Part shown: positions 1-11,997 of the stretch, piece after piece
Layout of the letters: every line of letters starts with the position of its first letter
How positions within the stretch are numbered: position 1 is the stretch's first letter
Assembly (NCBI GenBank): GCA_023257795.1
Contig: JALRBL010000042.1
Coordinates: 1 to 41,759 of the forward strand
Reading direction: 5' to 3'
DNA length: 41,759 nt
DNA from: Gammaproteobacteria bacterium
GTDB taxonomy: Bacteria; Pseudomonadota; Gammaproteobacteria; Magnimaribacterales; D2472
Program-made: the position numbers and the translations under genes
Notes under the pieces: model-generated
What the model was told of the DNA's origin: nothing
What the model saw: only the letters and a program-made list of their open reading frames with translations
The model's database searches: none

Positions 1-126
1 AATAGGTTCTGACAGACAGGTCATCATTGCCACTTACATATTCGGTTGCAATGGCAAATTTCAGAAAAGCATCTTCGGGCTTTTGAGTTTCCCATTCCTT
101 AAGTTTTTCTAATCGTTGAATGTTCA
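1..126 (-). CDS. N-terminus of a small TPR-like protein (partial, runs off the window edge)
   Basis: Reverse complement of 126..1 reads MNIQRLEKLKEWETQKPEDAFLKFAIATEYVSGNDDLSVRTY, resembling the start of short TPR proteins; open to the window edge. Confidence 0.5.
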
Positions 127-151
127 TGGTTAACTGCTGTGCTGTTATTAC

Positions 152-1249
152 TCAATCCTGATGTAATCTATAATGCTTTCCTTTCCCGACTTCAAAAATG
201 GGATTTGCAATAACTCTACTTAATCGAGCAGTATCTAGAAGACCTTCTTCTAAATTGAAATCCCAGCTTCGTTTCTGTTTGGATTGCAGGATTCTTTGCA
301 ATCTATTTGCCATTTTTCCAATGGTGTTTTCATGAGGCTTTACTAAGTTATCGAGTTGATCTCTTAATCTTTTTATTTCTTCATCAGGTGCAAGGTCTTT
401 AGCTAAAATCATTTCATCAAATTCTTTGGTAAAAACAGCGTAGGGTATTATTTGATCGGTTTTTGGTTGAAGAGGGCTAAAGGATTCTTCAGGGGTTTCT
501 GAAGTAGTTTCTACCTCAACTTGCTCTACTTGTTCTGCTTCCGTAATTTCGATAGAAGTATCGCCATCATGACTTATTTCTACAGGCAGTTCTGAGGCTG
601 AAGCAGAAATATCATCGCTTGGTTCATTTTGTTCTTCGGGGTTGATCTCTTCCTGTATTTCCGAGGTCTCTTCTTGATTACCGGAAAAAGCATTTAATCC
701 CAAAGCATCGATCATCTCTAATGCATATTCTTGGAATAATTTTTGATCTTCACTGGCTGTTAGAAGTCGCTCAACAATATCGGATACTTTGTCTAACTCA
801 GCAACGATTTTAATATTGTAAATTTGCATCCCAGATTTTTTTCTTAAAAAATAGGGAATATTTTGTACTAGCTGATTTGATGGATTGCTCTCAAGTTCTT
901 CATTGCATCTATTTTCGATGTTTTCTTTCATCCCTTGATATTCTCTTGAAGCCAAAATATCGATGCGTGAAATTTCCAGAGCATCAAAAAGCTGCCTAGC
1001 TTCATGGGTTAGCTGCGGAGAAGCTAATTCTCTATGTTTTAGCTGCCAAAATACTTGCTGATCAATCTGGCTGCGCCAAGCTCCTATCTTTTTTTTACTG
1101 CGTGGCGGAGAGGTTACCGCAATGGAGCCTTGGATTGGTTTATGGCTTTGGATTACCCTATGGATTTTAAGGCCAGGATCTTGTGTGAGTGTTTTTGCTA
1201 ATGCGCTGTTAGCAGATTCAAGGGATTCTCTTTTTTTATTCCATCCCAC
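152..1249 (-). CDS. cobT: CobT-like protein (cobaltochelatase CobT N-terminal and middle region), lacking the C-terminal VWA domain
   Basis: Acidic middle region followed by YAVFTKEFDE..NRLQRILQSKQKRSWDFNLEEGLLDTARLSRVIANP, a CobT signature; stops right after it. Downstream of cobS on the same strand. Confidence 0.75.
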   Translation of the reverse strand: MGWNKKRESLESANSALAKTLTQDPGLKIHRVIQSHKPIQGSIAVTSPPRSKKKIGAWRSQIDQQVFWQLKHRELASPQLTHEARQLFDALEISRIDILASREYQGMKENIENRCNEELESNPSNQLVQNIPYFLRKKSGMQIYNIKIVAELDKVSDIVERLLTASEDQKLFQEYALEMIDALGLNAFSGNQEETSEIQEEINPEEQNEPSDDISASASELPVEISHDGDTSIEITEAEQVEQVEVETTSETPEESFSPLQPKTDQIIPYAVFTKEFDEMILAKDLAPDEEIKRLRDQLDNLVKPHENTIGKMANRLQRILQSKQKRSWDFNLEEGLLDTARLSRVIANPIFEVGKGKHYRLHQD

Positions 1250-1255
1250 AATATG

Positions 1256-2218
1256 CTATTGCCTATTTTCTTTACTTCCAAAACATCTTTGAAAATATTC
1301 TTCAACAATTGGTTTTTCTCCATCATCGCATTTATTCAAAAAAGAGAGAGCAAAGGAATGTGTTATATCATTAAAGATAGAATAATTTTGCGCCCAACTA
1401 AGGACTGTTCTTGGAGACATTACTGTTGAAATATCTCCGTTTGCAAAACCTTTTCTAGTTAAGCTGGCAACTTGTATCATTTGCTTGATAAGCATTTTTT
1501 CTTCTTTGGTTTTGAAAGCCGTCTTGCCAGAGATAATTTTTTCTTCTTGATCACTTTCAAGGTAATTAAGGGTTGTAAGAATGTGCCATCTGTCTAGCTG
1601 TCCTTGGTTAATTTGTTGGGTTCCGTGATAAAGACCAGTCATATCTCCTAAGCCAACAGTATTTGTAGTTGCAAATAGCCTAAATGCAGGATTTGGATGG
1701 ATAACTTTATTTTGATCTAGCATTGTCAACTTTCCATCTACTTCCAAGATTCTTTGAATAACAAACATTACATCCGGTCTGCCAGCATCATATTCGTCAA
1801 ATACTAGAGCTACAGGATTTTGAATGGCCCAAGGGAGCAGGCCTTCTTGAAAGGTTGTGATTTGTTTGTCATCTTTAAGAGTAATAATATCCTTACCAAG
1901 CAAGTCAATTCTGCTGATGTGACTATCCAAATTGATCCTAACCATGGGCCAATTTAGTCTTGCAGCAATTTGCTCAAGATGAGTTGATTTTCCTGTTCCA
2001 TGCATTCCTTGCACCATTACTCTTTTATTGAACATAAAGCCCGCAAGTATTGCTTCAGTGGTTGATTTATCAAATACATAGGAGGGGTCTATGTTTGGTA
2101 CCCACTCAGAAGTTTCCTTAAAACCTTTGACCTCAAACGATGTATCAATACCAAATACTTTTTTAGTATCAATGATTTCTTTTGTCAGCTTTAAATCGCT
2201 TAAGTTTTTTGAGTTCAT
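1256..2218 (-). CDS. cobS: AAA+ ATPase, cobaltochelatase subunit CobS-like
   Basis: Walker A GMHGTGKST, Walker B ALVFDEYDAGRPDVMFVIQRILE, NTVGLGDMTGLYHGTQQINQGQLDRW typical of CobS. Confidence 0.88.
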   Translation of the reverse strand: MNSKNLSDLKLTKEIIDTKKVFGIDTSFEVKGFKETSEWVPNIDPSYVFDKSTTEAILAGFMFNKRVMVQGMHGTGKSTHLEQIAARLNWPMVRINLDSHISRIDLLGKDIITLKDDKQITTFQEGLLPWAIQNPVALVFDEYDAGRPDVMFVIQRILEVDGKLTMLDQNKVIHPNPAFRLFATTNTVGLGDMTGLYHGTQQINQGQLDRWHILTTLNYLESDQEEKIISGKTAFKTKEEKMLIKQMIQVASLTRKGFANGDISTVMSPRTVLSWAQNYSIFNDITHSFALSFLNKCDDGEKPIVEEYFQRCFGSKENRQ

Positions 2219-2326
2219 ATACTTATAATTAGATGGCTATCCTAACGCTTGAATAAGGAAACTTCTAGCAAAATTGGGAAATATTGAGTTAAAAGCACTG
2301 CAACTCATGGCATACTTACCGTCGCA

Positions 2327-3186
2327 ATGAATCAGGCATTAGAGAACACCCTCGCACTATTCAAGCTCGAACAAGTAGATCGAGATATTTTTTCTTGGAG
2401 TGGTAAAAGTACCGGATTTCAAAGAATTTTTGGCGGACAAGTCATGGCCCAAACTTTGATTGCTGCTTATCAAACCCTTGAAGACAATAAAAGAATAGCT
2501 CATTCATTCCATTCATATTTTCTAAGACCCGGAGATTTGAATAAGAAAATAGTATTTGACGTTGATCGCATACGAGATGGGAAGAGTTTTAATACCAGGA
2601 GAGTCCGAGCCATCCAGAATGGGGAGGCAATTTTTAATTGCTCTATTTCATTTCAGAAACCCGAAAAAGGCCTCTCTCATCAGATCAAACTTGATAAGGT
2701 TCCTGGCCCAGATGGATTAAAAAGCGAATGGGAACTCAGATACCAAGAAAGAAAGAAAATTTCTAAAAAATTTCTTCCTATGTGGTTAAGAGAAAGAGAG
2801 ATTGAAATGCGTCAGGTTAACCCACAAGATTTACTTAATCCTGTAAAAGGTGATCCCGAAAGATTCGTTTGGATGAAACCAGCTGGTCTCCTTCCAAAGG
2901 ATCTGAAAATCCATCAAGCATTGCTTTTATACGTTTCAGATATGGGATTACTGGGAACAGCCACTCAGCCGCATGGATTAAATTTTATGAGTAGAAAATT
3001 CCAGTCTGCAAGTCTTGATCATGCTATGTGGTTCCATTCAAATATTAATTTTAACGACTGGATTTTATATAAAATTGAGAGCCCAATTTCTGGAAATGCT
3101 CGAGGCTTTTCTAGGGGATCCCTGTATAGCAAGAGAGGCAAACTGGTTGCATCCACTGCTCAAGAGGGTCTGATGAGAATTTGGGA

Positions 3187-3190
<4 letters not shown>
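2327..3190 (+). CDS. tesB: acyl-CoA thioesterase II
   Basis: FGGQVMAQTLIAA, HSFHSYFLRPGD, SLDHAMWFH, GFSRGSLYSKRGKLVASTAQEGLMR typical of TesB. Confidence 0.9.
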
Positions 3191-5913
<2,723 letters not shown>

Positions 5914-5932
5914 TTCTTAATTTATTTCACCT

Positions 5933-8900
5933 ATGAAAAGAGTAAATTTAGGGATTTATGACCCTAATCTAGAAAAAGATAACTGTGGTTTTGGTTTGAT
6001 CGTTCAGAAGGATGGCATGCGATCAAGAGAACTAGTTCTAAGATCAATTGAAGGTCTAATAAACATGACTCACAGAGGGGCGGTTGGTTCTGATGCTAAA
6101 ACTGGGGATGGATGTGGTTATTTATTTGATATAAACCATGATTTTTTTAGATATGAGGCCAAGAAACTAACAGGAACTGAGTTACCAAAAGTTTTTGCGA
6201 TTGCGCAAATCTTTCACCAAAAACCACTCGCAGATTATCTTGAAATCATCACAAGCACCATAGAATCATTTGATTTAGAATTATCACTTGAAAGGAAAGT
6301 TCCAACAGATGATTCGGTCTTAGGAGAAATAGCCTTTAAACTTAAGCCCCAAATATCCCAACTTTTTATCACTTCAAAAGATAAGGATCTTAATCAACAA
6401 AAGTTTGAAGCGTCTCTTTTTGAAGCAAGAAAATTAATCGAGAATATTTTCGACCAGGAAGAGGATTTCTATATTTGTAGCATGTCTTCTCAAACCATTG
6501 TTTACAAGGGTCTTATGATGCCAGCTGCAATTAAAGAGTTTTATTTAGATATTGCCAGCAAGCATTTTATTTCCAAGCTATGCCTGTTTCATCAACGTTT
6601 TTCTACAAACACTAGTCCAAAATGGCATTTGGCTCAGCCTTTTAGAATGCTTGCACATAATGGCGAAATTAATGCAATCAAAGGAAATAGAAATTGGGCT
6701 AGATCACGCAAAGGAAAATTTGCATCACCGCTGCTTAACAACATTAAAAAATATAAAAATCTAGTTAATGAAACCGGATCTGATTCATCCGCCTTGGACA
6801 ATATGCTCGAGTTATTGTCAAAGGGAGGCGTTAGTATTTTTAGAGCTCTGAGAATGGTTATCCCTCCTGCTTGGCAGAATATCCATATTCAGGATCCTGA
6901 AATTAGAGCTTTTCATGAATTCAACTCAATGCATATGGAGGCTTGGGATGGTCCAGCAGGTTTAATTTTATCGGATGGTCGTTGGGCCATTTGTGCCCTT
7001 GATAGGAATGGTTTAAGACCAGCAAGATATCAAATAACTGATTCTGGCTTTGTGACTATTGCTTCAGAAATTGGAATAGATCGAGTGGCAGATGAAACTA
7101 TTATTTCCGAGGGAAGAGTTAGTGCTGGAGGCATCTTCGCAGTTGATACAACATCAGGAAAAATTATTAGTGAACGTGACATAGATCTGGAGCTATCTCA
7201 AGAATTTCCATTTAGAAAATGGCTGAAAGAATCTGCAACTTATTTAGAGAGCAATCTTTCGCAGTCTTCTTCTGCAAGAATCAAGGCTATTAGCAAAGAA
7301 GATCTTCTGATCGCGTCAAAATTTTTCTTACTTTACACTGAAGAGCGCAACAGCGTCATTAGACCGTTGGCTGAAGATTCTTCAGAGGGCACAGGATCAA
7401 TGGGAGATGATACTGCTCTTGCAGCCTTGAGTAGTCAACCCAGACCTCTTTACGACTACTTTAGACAACAGTTTGCCCAAGTAACAAATCCTCCAATTGA
7501 TCCCATCAGAGAGACATCAGTTATGTCCCTAGAGACATGTTTTGGACCAGAACAAAATATATTTGAACAATCATCAAATCATGCAAAGAGAATTGTTACG
7601 ACTTCTCCGGTCCTTTCTTTCAAGAAGCTTAATAGGCTTCTCACCAATAAGATATTCAGGGTTAAAGAGTTTGAATTATTTTATTCAGAAACCAAAGATT
7701 TAAAATCTGCTCTTAAAGAGCTTATTGCTGATGTTACCAGTGCAGTAAGAGATGGAAATCAAATTATCCACCTTAAAGAAAGCCTTCCTCCTAGAGGATT
7801 ATCTAGTATGCATGCTTTAATGGCAGTGGGTGCAATTCATCAGGCATTAGTTAAAAATGCCCTAAGAGCTGATGCAAATATTGTCATAAGCACTGGCTCA
7901 GCAAGAGACACGCATCAAATTGCTTGCTTGATAAGTTATGGTGCAACAGCAGTGTATCCGTGGCTTGCTTTCCAAACCATCATGGATCTAACTCAAAAGA
8001 AAGAACTAGCAGGCAGTCCTACTGAAAATTGTGCTAAATACAGAAAGGGAATTAATAAAGGTTTGTTTAAAATTATTTCCAAACTGGGGATCTCAACTAT
8101 TTCAAGCTACAGAGGATCTCAGTTGCATGAAATTGTTGGGCTTGGTGAAGAGATTACAGATTTTTGTTTTACCGGATCCACTTCAAATATTGGAGGATTA
8201 ACTTTTCAAGAGCTTGAGAACTTTTCAAAAAATAACTTAAGCTTCGCACGATCAAATCTTACTCAAATAAGACCGGGTGGATTAATAAAGTATGTGCATG
8301 GTGGCGAATATCATGCCTATAACCCTGAGGTTGTGAGAGAGCTACAGGATGCCGTGAAGTATAACGATCAAGAAGCATTTAAAAAATTTAGCTCACTCGT
8401 AAATAATCGAAGACCTTCTATGTTGAGAGACCTGTTAGAACTGCAGCATGGTAACTCCCCAATATCCCTTGATAGGGTAGAAACTAAAGATACTATTTTA
8501 AAAAGATTTGATTCTGCGGGAATGAGTTTGGGAGCTCTCTCACCAGAGGCTCATGAAACACTCGCAGAAGCAATGAATGCCTTGGGTGCTAGATCTAACT
8601 CTGGTGAAGGAGGTGAAGCAAAATCTCGATATGGAACTCAAAAAACATCAAAGATTAAACAAATTGCATCAGGCAGGTTTGGTGTAACTCCTGAGTATCT
8701 TATTAATGCTGATGTTCTTCAGATCAAAATAGCCCAGGGCGCAAAGCCTGGTGAGGGAGGGCAGCTTCCTGGAACCAAGGTCAATAAGCTCATAGCGAAT
8801 TTGAGATACTCAATGCCAGGCATAACACTTATTTCTCCACCGCCACATCATGATATCTATTCTATAGAGGATCTAGCGCAATTAATTTTTGATTTAAAAC

Positions 8901-10378
8901 AAATTAATCCCAATGCTTTGGTATCAGTCAAATTAGTTTCAGAGCCGGGAGTTGGAACCATTGCAGTAGGAGTTGCTAAAGCATATGCAGATCTTATTAC
9001 TATTTCAGGCAATGATGGTGGAACTGGTGCAAGCCCAATTTCATCAATAAGACATGCTGGATCCCCATGGGAGCTCGGCTTAGCAGAAACGCATCAAGCG
9101 TTGCAGTTTTCTGGCCTAAGACATCTTGTTAGAGTTCAAGCTGATGGAGGATTAAAAACAGGACTTGATGTTATCAAGGCTGCAATTTTAGGAGCAGAGT
9201 CATTTGGCTTTGGAACAGCTCCCATGATTGCTATGGGATGCAAGTATCTGAGGATTTGTCATCTAAATAATTGTGCTACAGGGGTTGCCACACAGAAAGA
9301 TTTCCTCATTGATCGTCATTTTGTAGGCACCAAGGAACGCGTAATGAATTATTTTAATTTTGTGGCAGAAGATGTTAGAAAAATTCTTGCTGAGCTTGGT
9401 GTAAAAGAGCTAAAAGACATCATAGGCAAAACTGAATACCTAAAAGATATTTCAAACAACTTTACAGAATCTAAAAGCATAAATCTTGAAAAAATACTTT
9501 TCTCTTATCAAGAAAAAAATGTGCCTAATTTTTGTATGGTTGATAAAAATAAACCTTGGGATAAAGCAAAACTGTCTAAGAAAATATACAAAGAATTTGC
9601 AAGCTCCATCAAGGAAGATTCTGATAACACTATAGCACTAGAGATTACCAATACTGATAGATCTGTCGGTGCAAATATTTCTGGTCTTATAGCAGAACTT
9701 TATGGCGAAAATGGCAAGAAATCGACTCACCAAATTAATTTAACAGGTTGCGCTGGTCAAAGTCTAGGAGTATGGAACGCACATGGTTTAAATATTAAGC
9801 TTTTAGGAAAAGCCAATGACTTTGTTGGGAAAGGAATGAATGGTGGCAAAATTACGATCGCTCCACGTCTTTCTAAACAAAAAGAATTAATCAGCCCTCT
9901 ATTGATAGGCAACACAGCATTGTATGGTGCCACGGGAGGAGAATTATTTGTCGCTGGAAAAGTAGGGGAAAGATTTGGGGTACGAAACTCAGGGGCTACG
10001 GCAGTTATAGAAGGCGCTGGAGATCATTGTTGTGAATACATGACTGGAGGTAACGTCACAATACTTGGTGCCGTTGGGTACAACTTTGCCGCCGGTATGA
10101 CAGGAGGCTTTGCATACGTCTTAGATATGGAGAGAGAGTTTTTTGACAGATGCAATCGAGAGCTAGTTAACTTAGAGAGGGTAGTTGGTGAAGAGATGCA
10201 AGGCCACAGAGAATACCTACGAGGTCAAATCAAAAAGCATGTGAAGGAAACAAATAGCCCCCTTGGTAAACATATTCTAGATGAGTTTGATAGGTATGAG
10301 CCATATTTTTGGCTAGTCTCACCCGCTGCCTTAAAGGTCAAAGATTTGTTAAAAGCAACGACTGCCAATGCCGCCTAG
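5933..10378 (+). CDS. gltB: glutamate synthase large subunit
   Basis: 1481 aa; DNCGFGLIV N-terminal amidotransferase, LCLFHQRFSTNTSPKW, SNSGEGGEAKSRYG, GNDGGTGASPISSIRHAGSPWELGLAE, C-terminal GXG domain. Confidence 0.97.
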   Translation: MKRVNLGIYDPNLEKDNCGFGLIVQKDGMRSRELVLRSIEGLINMTHRGAVGSDAKTGDGCGYLFDINHDFFRYEAKKLTGTELPKVFAIAQIFHQKPLADYLEIITSTIESFDLELSLERKVPTDDSVLGEIAFKLKPQISQLFITSKDKDLNQQKFEASLFEARKLIENIFDQEEDFYICSMSSQTIVYKGLMMPAAIKEFYLDIASKHFISKLCLFHQRFSTNTSPKWHLAQPFRMLAHNGEINAIKGNRNWARSRKGKFASPLLNNIKKYKNLVNETGSDSSALDNMLELLSKGGVSIFRALRMVIPPAWQNIHIQDPEIRAFHEFNSMHMEAWDGPAGLILSDGRWAICALDRNGLRPARYQITDSGFVTIASEIGIDRVADETIISEGRVSAGGIFAVDTTSGKIISERDIDLELSQEFPFRKWLKESATYLESNLSQSSSARIKAISKEDLLIASKFFLLYTEERNSVIRPLAEDSSEGTGSMGDDTALAALSSQPRPLYDYFRQQFAQVTNPPIDPIRETSVMSLETCFGPEQNIFEQSSNHAKRIVTTSPVLSFKKLNRLLTNKIFRVKEFELFYSETKDLKSALKELIADVTSAVRDGNQIIHLKESLPPRGLSSMHALMAVGAIHQALVKNALRADANIVISTGSARDTHQIACLISYGATAVYPWLAFQTIMDLTQKKELAGSPTENCAKYRKGINKGLFKIISKLGISTISSYRGSQLHEIVGLGEEITDFCFTGSTSNIGGLTFQELENFSKNNLSFARSNLTQIRPGGLIKYVHGGEYHAYNPEVVRELQDAVKYNDQEAFKKFSSLVNNRRPSMLRDLLELQHGNSPISLDRVETKDTILKRFDSAGMSLGALSPEAHETLAEAMNALGARSNSGEGGEAKSRYGTQKTSKIKQIASGRFGVTPEYLINADVLQIKIAQGAKPGEGGQLPGTKVNKLIANLRYSMPGITLISPPPHHDIYSIEDLAQLIFDLKQINPNALVSVKLVSEPGVGTIAVGVAKAYADLITISGNDGGTGASPISSIRHAGSPWELGLAETHQALQFSGLRHLVRVQADGGLKTGLDVIKAAILGAESFGFGTAPMIAMGCKYLRICHLNNCATGVATQKDFLIDRHFVGTKERVMNYFNFVAEDVRKILAELGVKELKDIIGKTEYLKDISNNFTESKSINLEKILFSYQEKNVPNFCMVDKNKPWDKAKLSKKIYKEFASSIKEDSDNTIALEITNTDRSVGANISGLIAELYGENGKKSTHQINLTGCAGQSLGVWNAHGLNIKLLGKANDFVGKGMNGGKITIAPRLSKQKELISPLLIGNTALYGATGGELFVAGKVGERFGVRNSGATAVIEGAGDHCCEYMTGGNVTILGAVGYNFAAGMTGGFAYVLDMEREFFDRCNRELVNLERVVGEEMQGHREYLRGQIKKHVKETNSPLGKHILDEFDRYEPYFWLVSPAALKVKDLLKATTANAA

Positions 10379-10379
10379 A

Positions 10380-11444
10380 TTAAAAAAACTTTTTTAAGCT
10401 ATTTATATTTTTTATCGGCACCATTTCACAGCTTCCAATTTTATTAAGCTGGACCAGGTTTACTGTATTGGCTGAATTCTTTTTATCAATTTTTATGAAT
10501 GGTTTGAGTTTTTCAAAAGTAATATTTAACTTACACTCAAACCCATATGTTTTTAGAATTTCTTTAACAAAATCATAATCATCTTGACAGAGATTCAGAG
10601 TTTTTAAACTCATTTTTGCTTCATAATCCATTCCATACGCCACAGCCTCGCCATGCAATAGCTTTGACTTAAAGGCATGCTCAAGCGCATGTCCTATCGT
10701 GTGGCCAAAATTTAGAAAAGCGCGGATACCTTGTTCTTTGTGATCTCTAGTTACAATTTTTGCTTTAATATTTATAGATTTTGTAATTATGTGTCTTAGG
10801 TAATCGCTATCTCTTTTAAGGATATTTTTACTATGCTGCAAAAGATAGTTCCCAAACGCTCTATCAGCAATAAGAGCATGTTTAATTATCTCTGCAAGAC
10901 CTGATTTATATTCCCTCTCGCCTAAAGAATCTAAGAAATTGGTATCAATCAATACTCCTTTAGGATTGTAAAATGATCCGACTAAATTCTTACCAGACGA
11001 GAGGTTGATAGCAGTTTTGCCGCCGATCGATGAGTCAACTTGTGAGAGTAATGTAGTTGGTACTTGAATATAACTGATACCTCTCATGTAAGTACTTGCA
11101 ACAAAGCCACCCAAATCTCCAACTACTCCTCCACCACAAGCAACGATTCCATCAGATCTCAAAAAACTATTTTTGCTTAAAAAATTATGAATGTTTTCAA
11201 AGTTTCTAATCGACTTTGACTGTTCACCAGGAGTGATTGCATAATTGTAGACTTTTGCTCCTAATGAATTTAATTGTTTTTTGATGAGTGCAATCTTTTT
11301 GATAGGAACATTTTTATCAAATAAAAGTAATATTTTTTGTTCTTTGGTGATAAATTTCTGAAAATTTTTCTTTGAGCATACTTCTTTTCCGATTAGAACA
11401 TCGTATTTCTCATTTCTTTTTCCAACAGATATTTTAGTGATCAT
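10380..11444 (-). CDS. aroB: 3-dehydroquinate synthase
   Basis: GGGVVGDLGGFVASTYMRGISYIQVPTTLLSQVDSSIGGKTAIN; NFGHTIGHALE. Confidence 0.96.
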   Translation of the reverse strand: MITKISVGKRNEKYDVLIGKEVCSKKNFQKFITKEQKILLLFDKNVPIKKIALIKKQLNSLGAKVYNYAITPGEQSKSIRNFENIHNFLSKNSFLRSDGIVACGGGVVGDLGGFVASTYMRGISYIQVPTTLLSQVDSSIGGKTAINLSSGKNLVGSFYNPKGVLIDTNFLDSLGEREYKSGLAEIIKHALIADRAFGNYLLQHSKNILKRDSDYLRHIITKSINIKAKIVTRDHKEQGIRAFLNFGHTIGHALEHAFKSKLLHGEAVAYGMDYEAKMSLKTLNLCQDDYDFVKEILKTYGFECKLNITFEKLKPFIKIDKKNSANTVNLVQLNKIGSCEMVPIKNINSLKKFF

Positions 11445-11940
11445 GACGCAGTAGACTTTTTAAACGTTGCAGCACTTCCCTTTGAGACAAACCGCTCGTA
11501 TCAACAATATGATTTGCAACATTTCTATATAAAGGATCTCTTACTTCCCTCATTTTTAACAATGTATTATATACATCGCCCTGATTGAGCAATGGTCTTT
11601 TAGAGCTTTTTTTGACTCTTTTTAGTTGTTCATCAAGGTTTACATCAAGAAAAATTGAATAATTTTTTGATAGGATAGTTTGATTATCTTGATCACTTAT
11701 AATACCGGCACCAGTAGAGATAACACAATTATCTTTTTTAGAAAGTAATCCTAGTGCGTCACATTCAAGTTTTCTAAACCGCTTCTCTCCCTCTAAAAAA
11801 ATTTGAGTGATCGATTGTTTTTGTATATCTTCAATCCACTGATCTACATCGTACCAATCTAAATGCAGATCTTTTGCTAGTTTCCGGCCCAAAGTAGTCT
11901 TCCCCGACCCCGTTGGACCAATAATAAAAATTCTCATCAA
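11434..11940 (-). CDS. aroK: shikimate kinase
   Basis: IIGPTGSGKTTLGRKLA P-loop, FRKLECDAL, VISTGAG, RPLL; upstream of and overlapping aroB. Confidence 0.93.
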   Translation of the reverse strand: MMRIFIIGPTGSGKTTLGRKLAKDLHLDWYDVDQWIEDIQKQSITQIFLEGEKRFRKLECDALGLLSKKDNCVISTGAGIISDQDNQTILSKNYSIFLDVNLDEQLKRVKKSSKRPLLNQGDVYNTLLKMREVRDPLYRNVANHIVDTSGLSQREVLQRLKSLLRHDH

Positions 11941-11997
11941 TTTAATTTTATCATTTAAAGCTTATTGATTATTTCGTAATATGGCTAGAATTATCAA

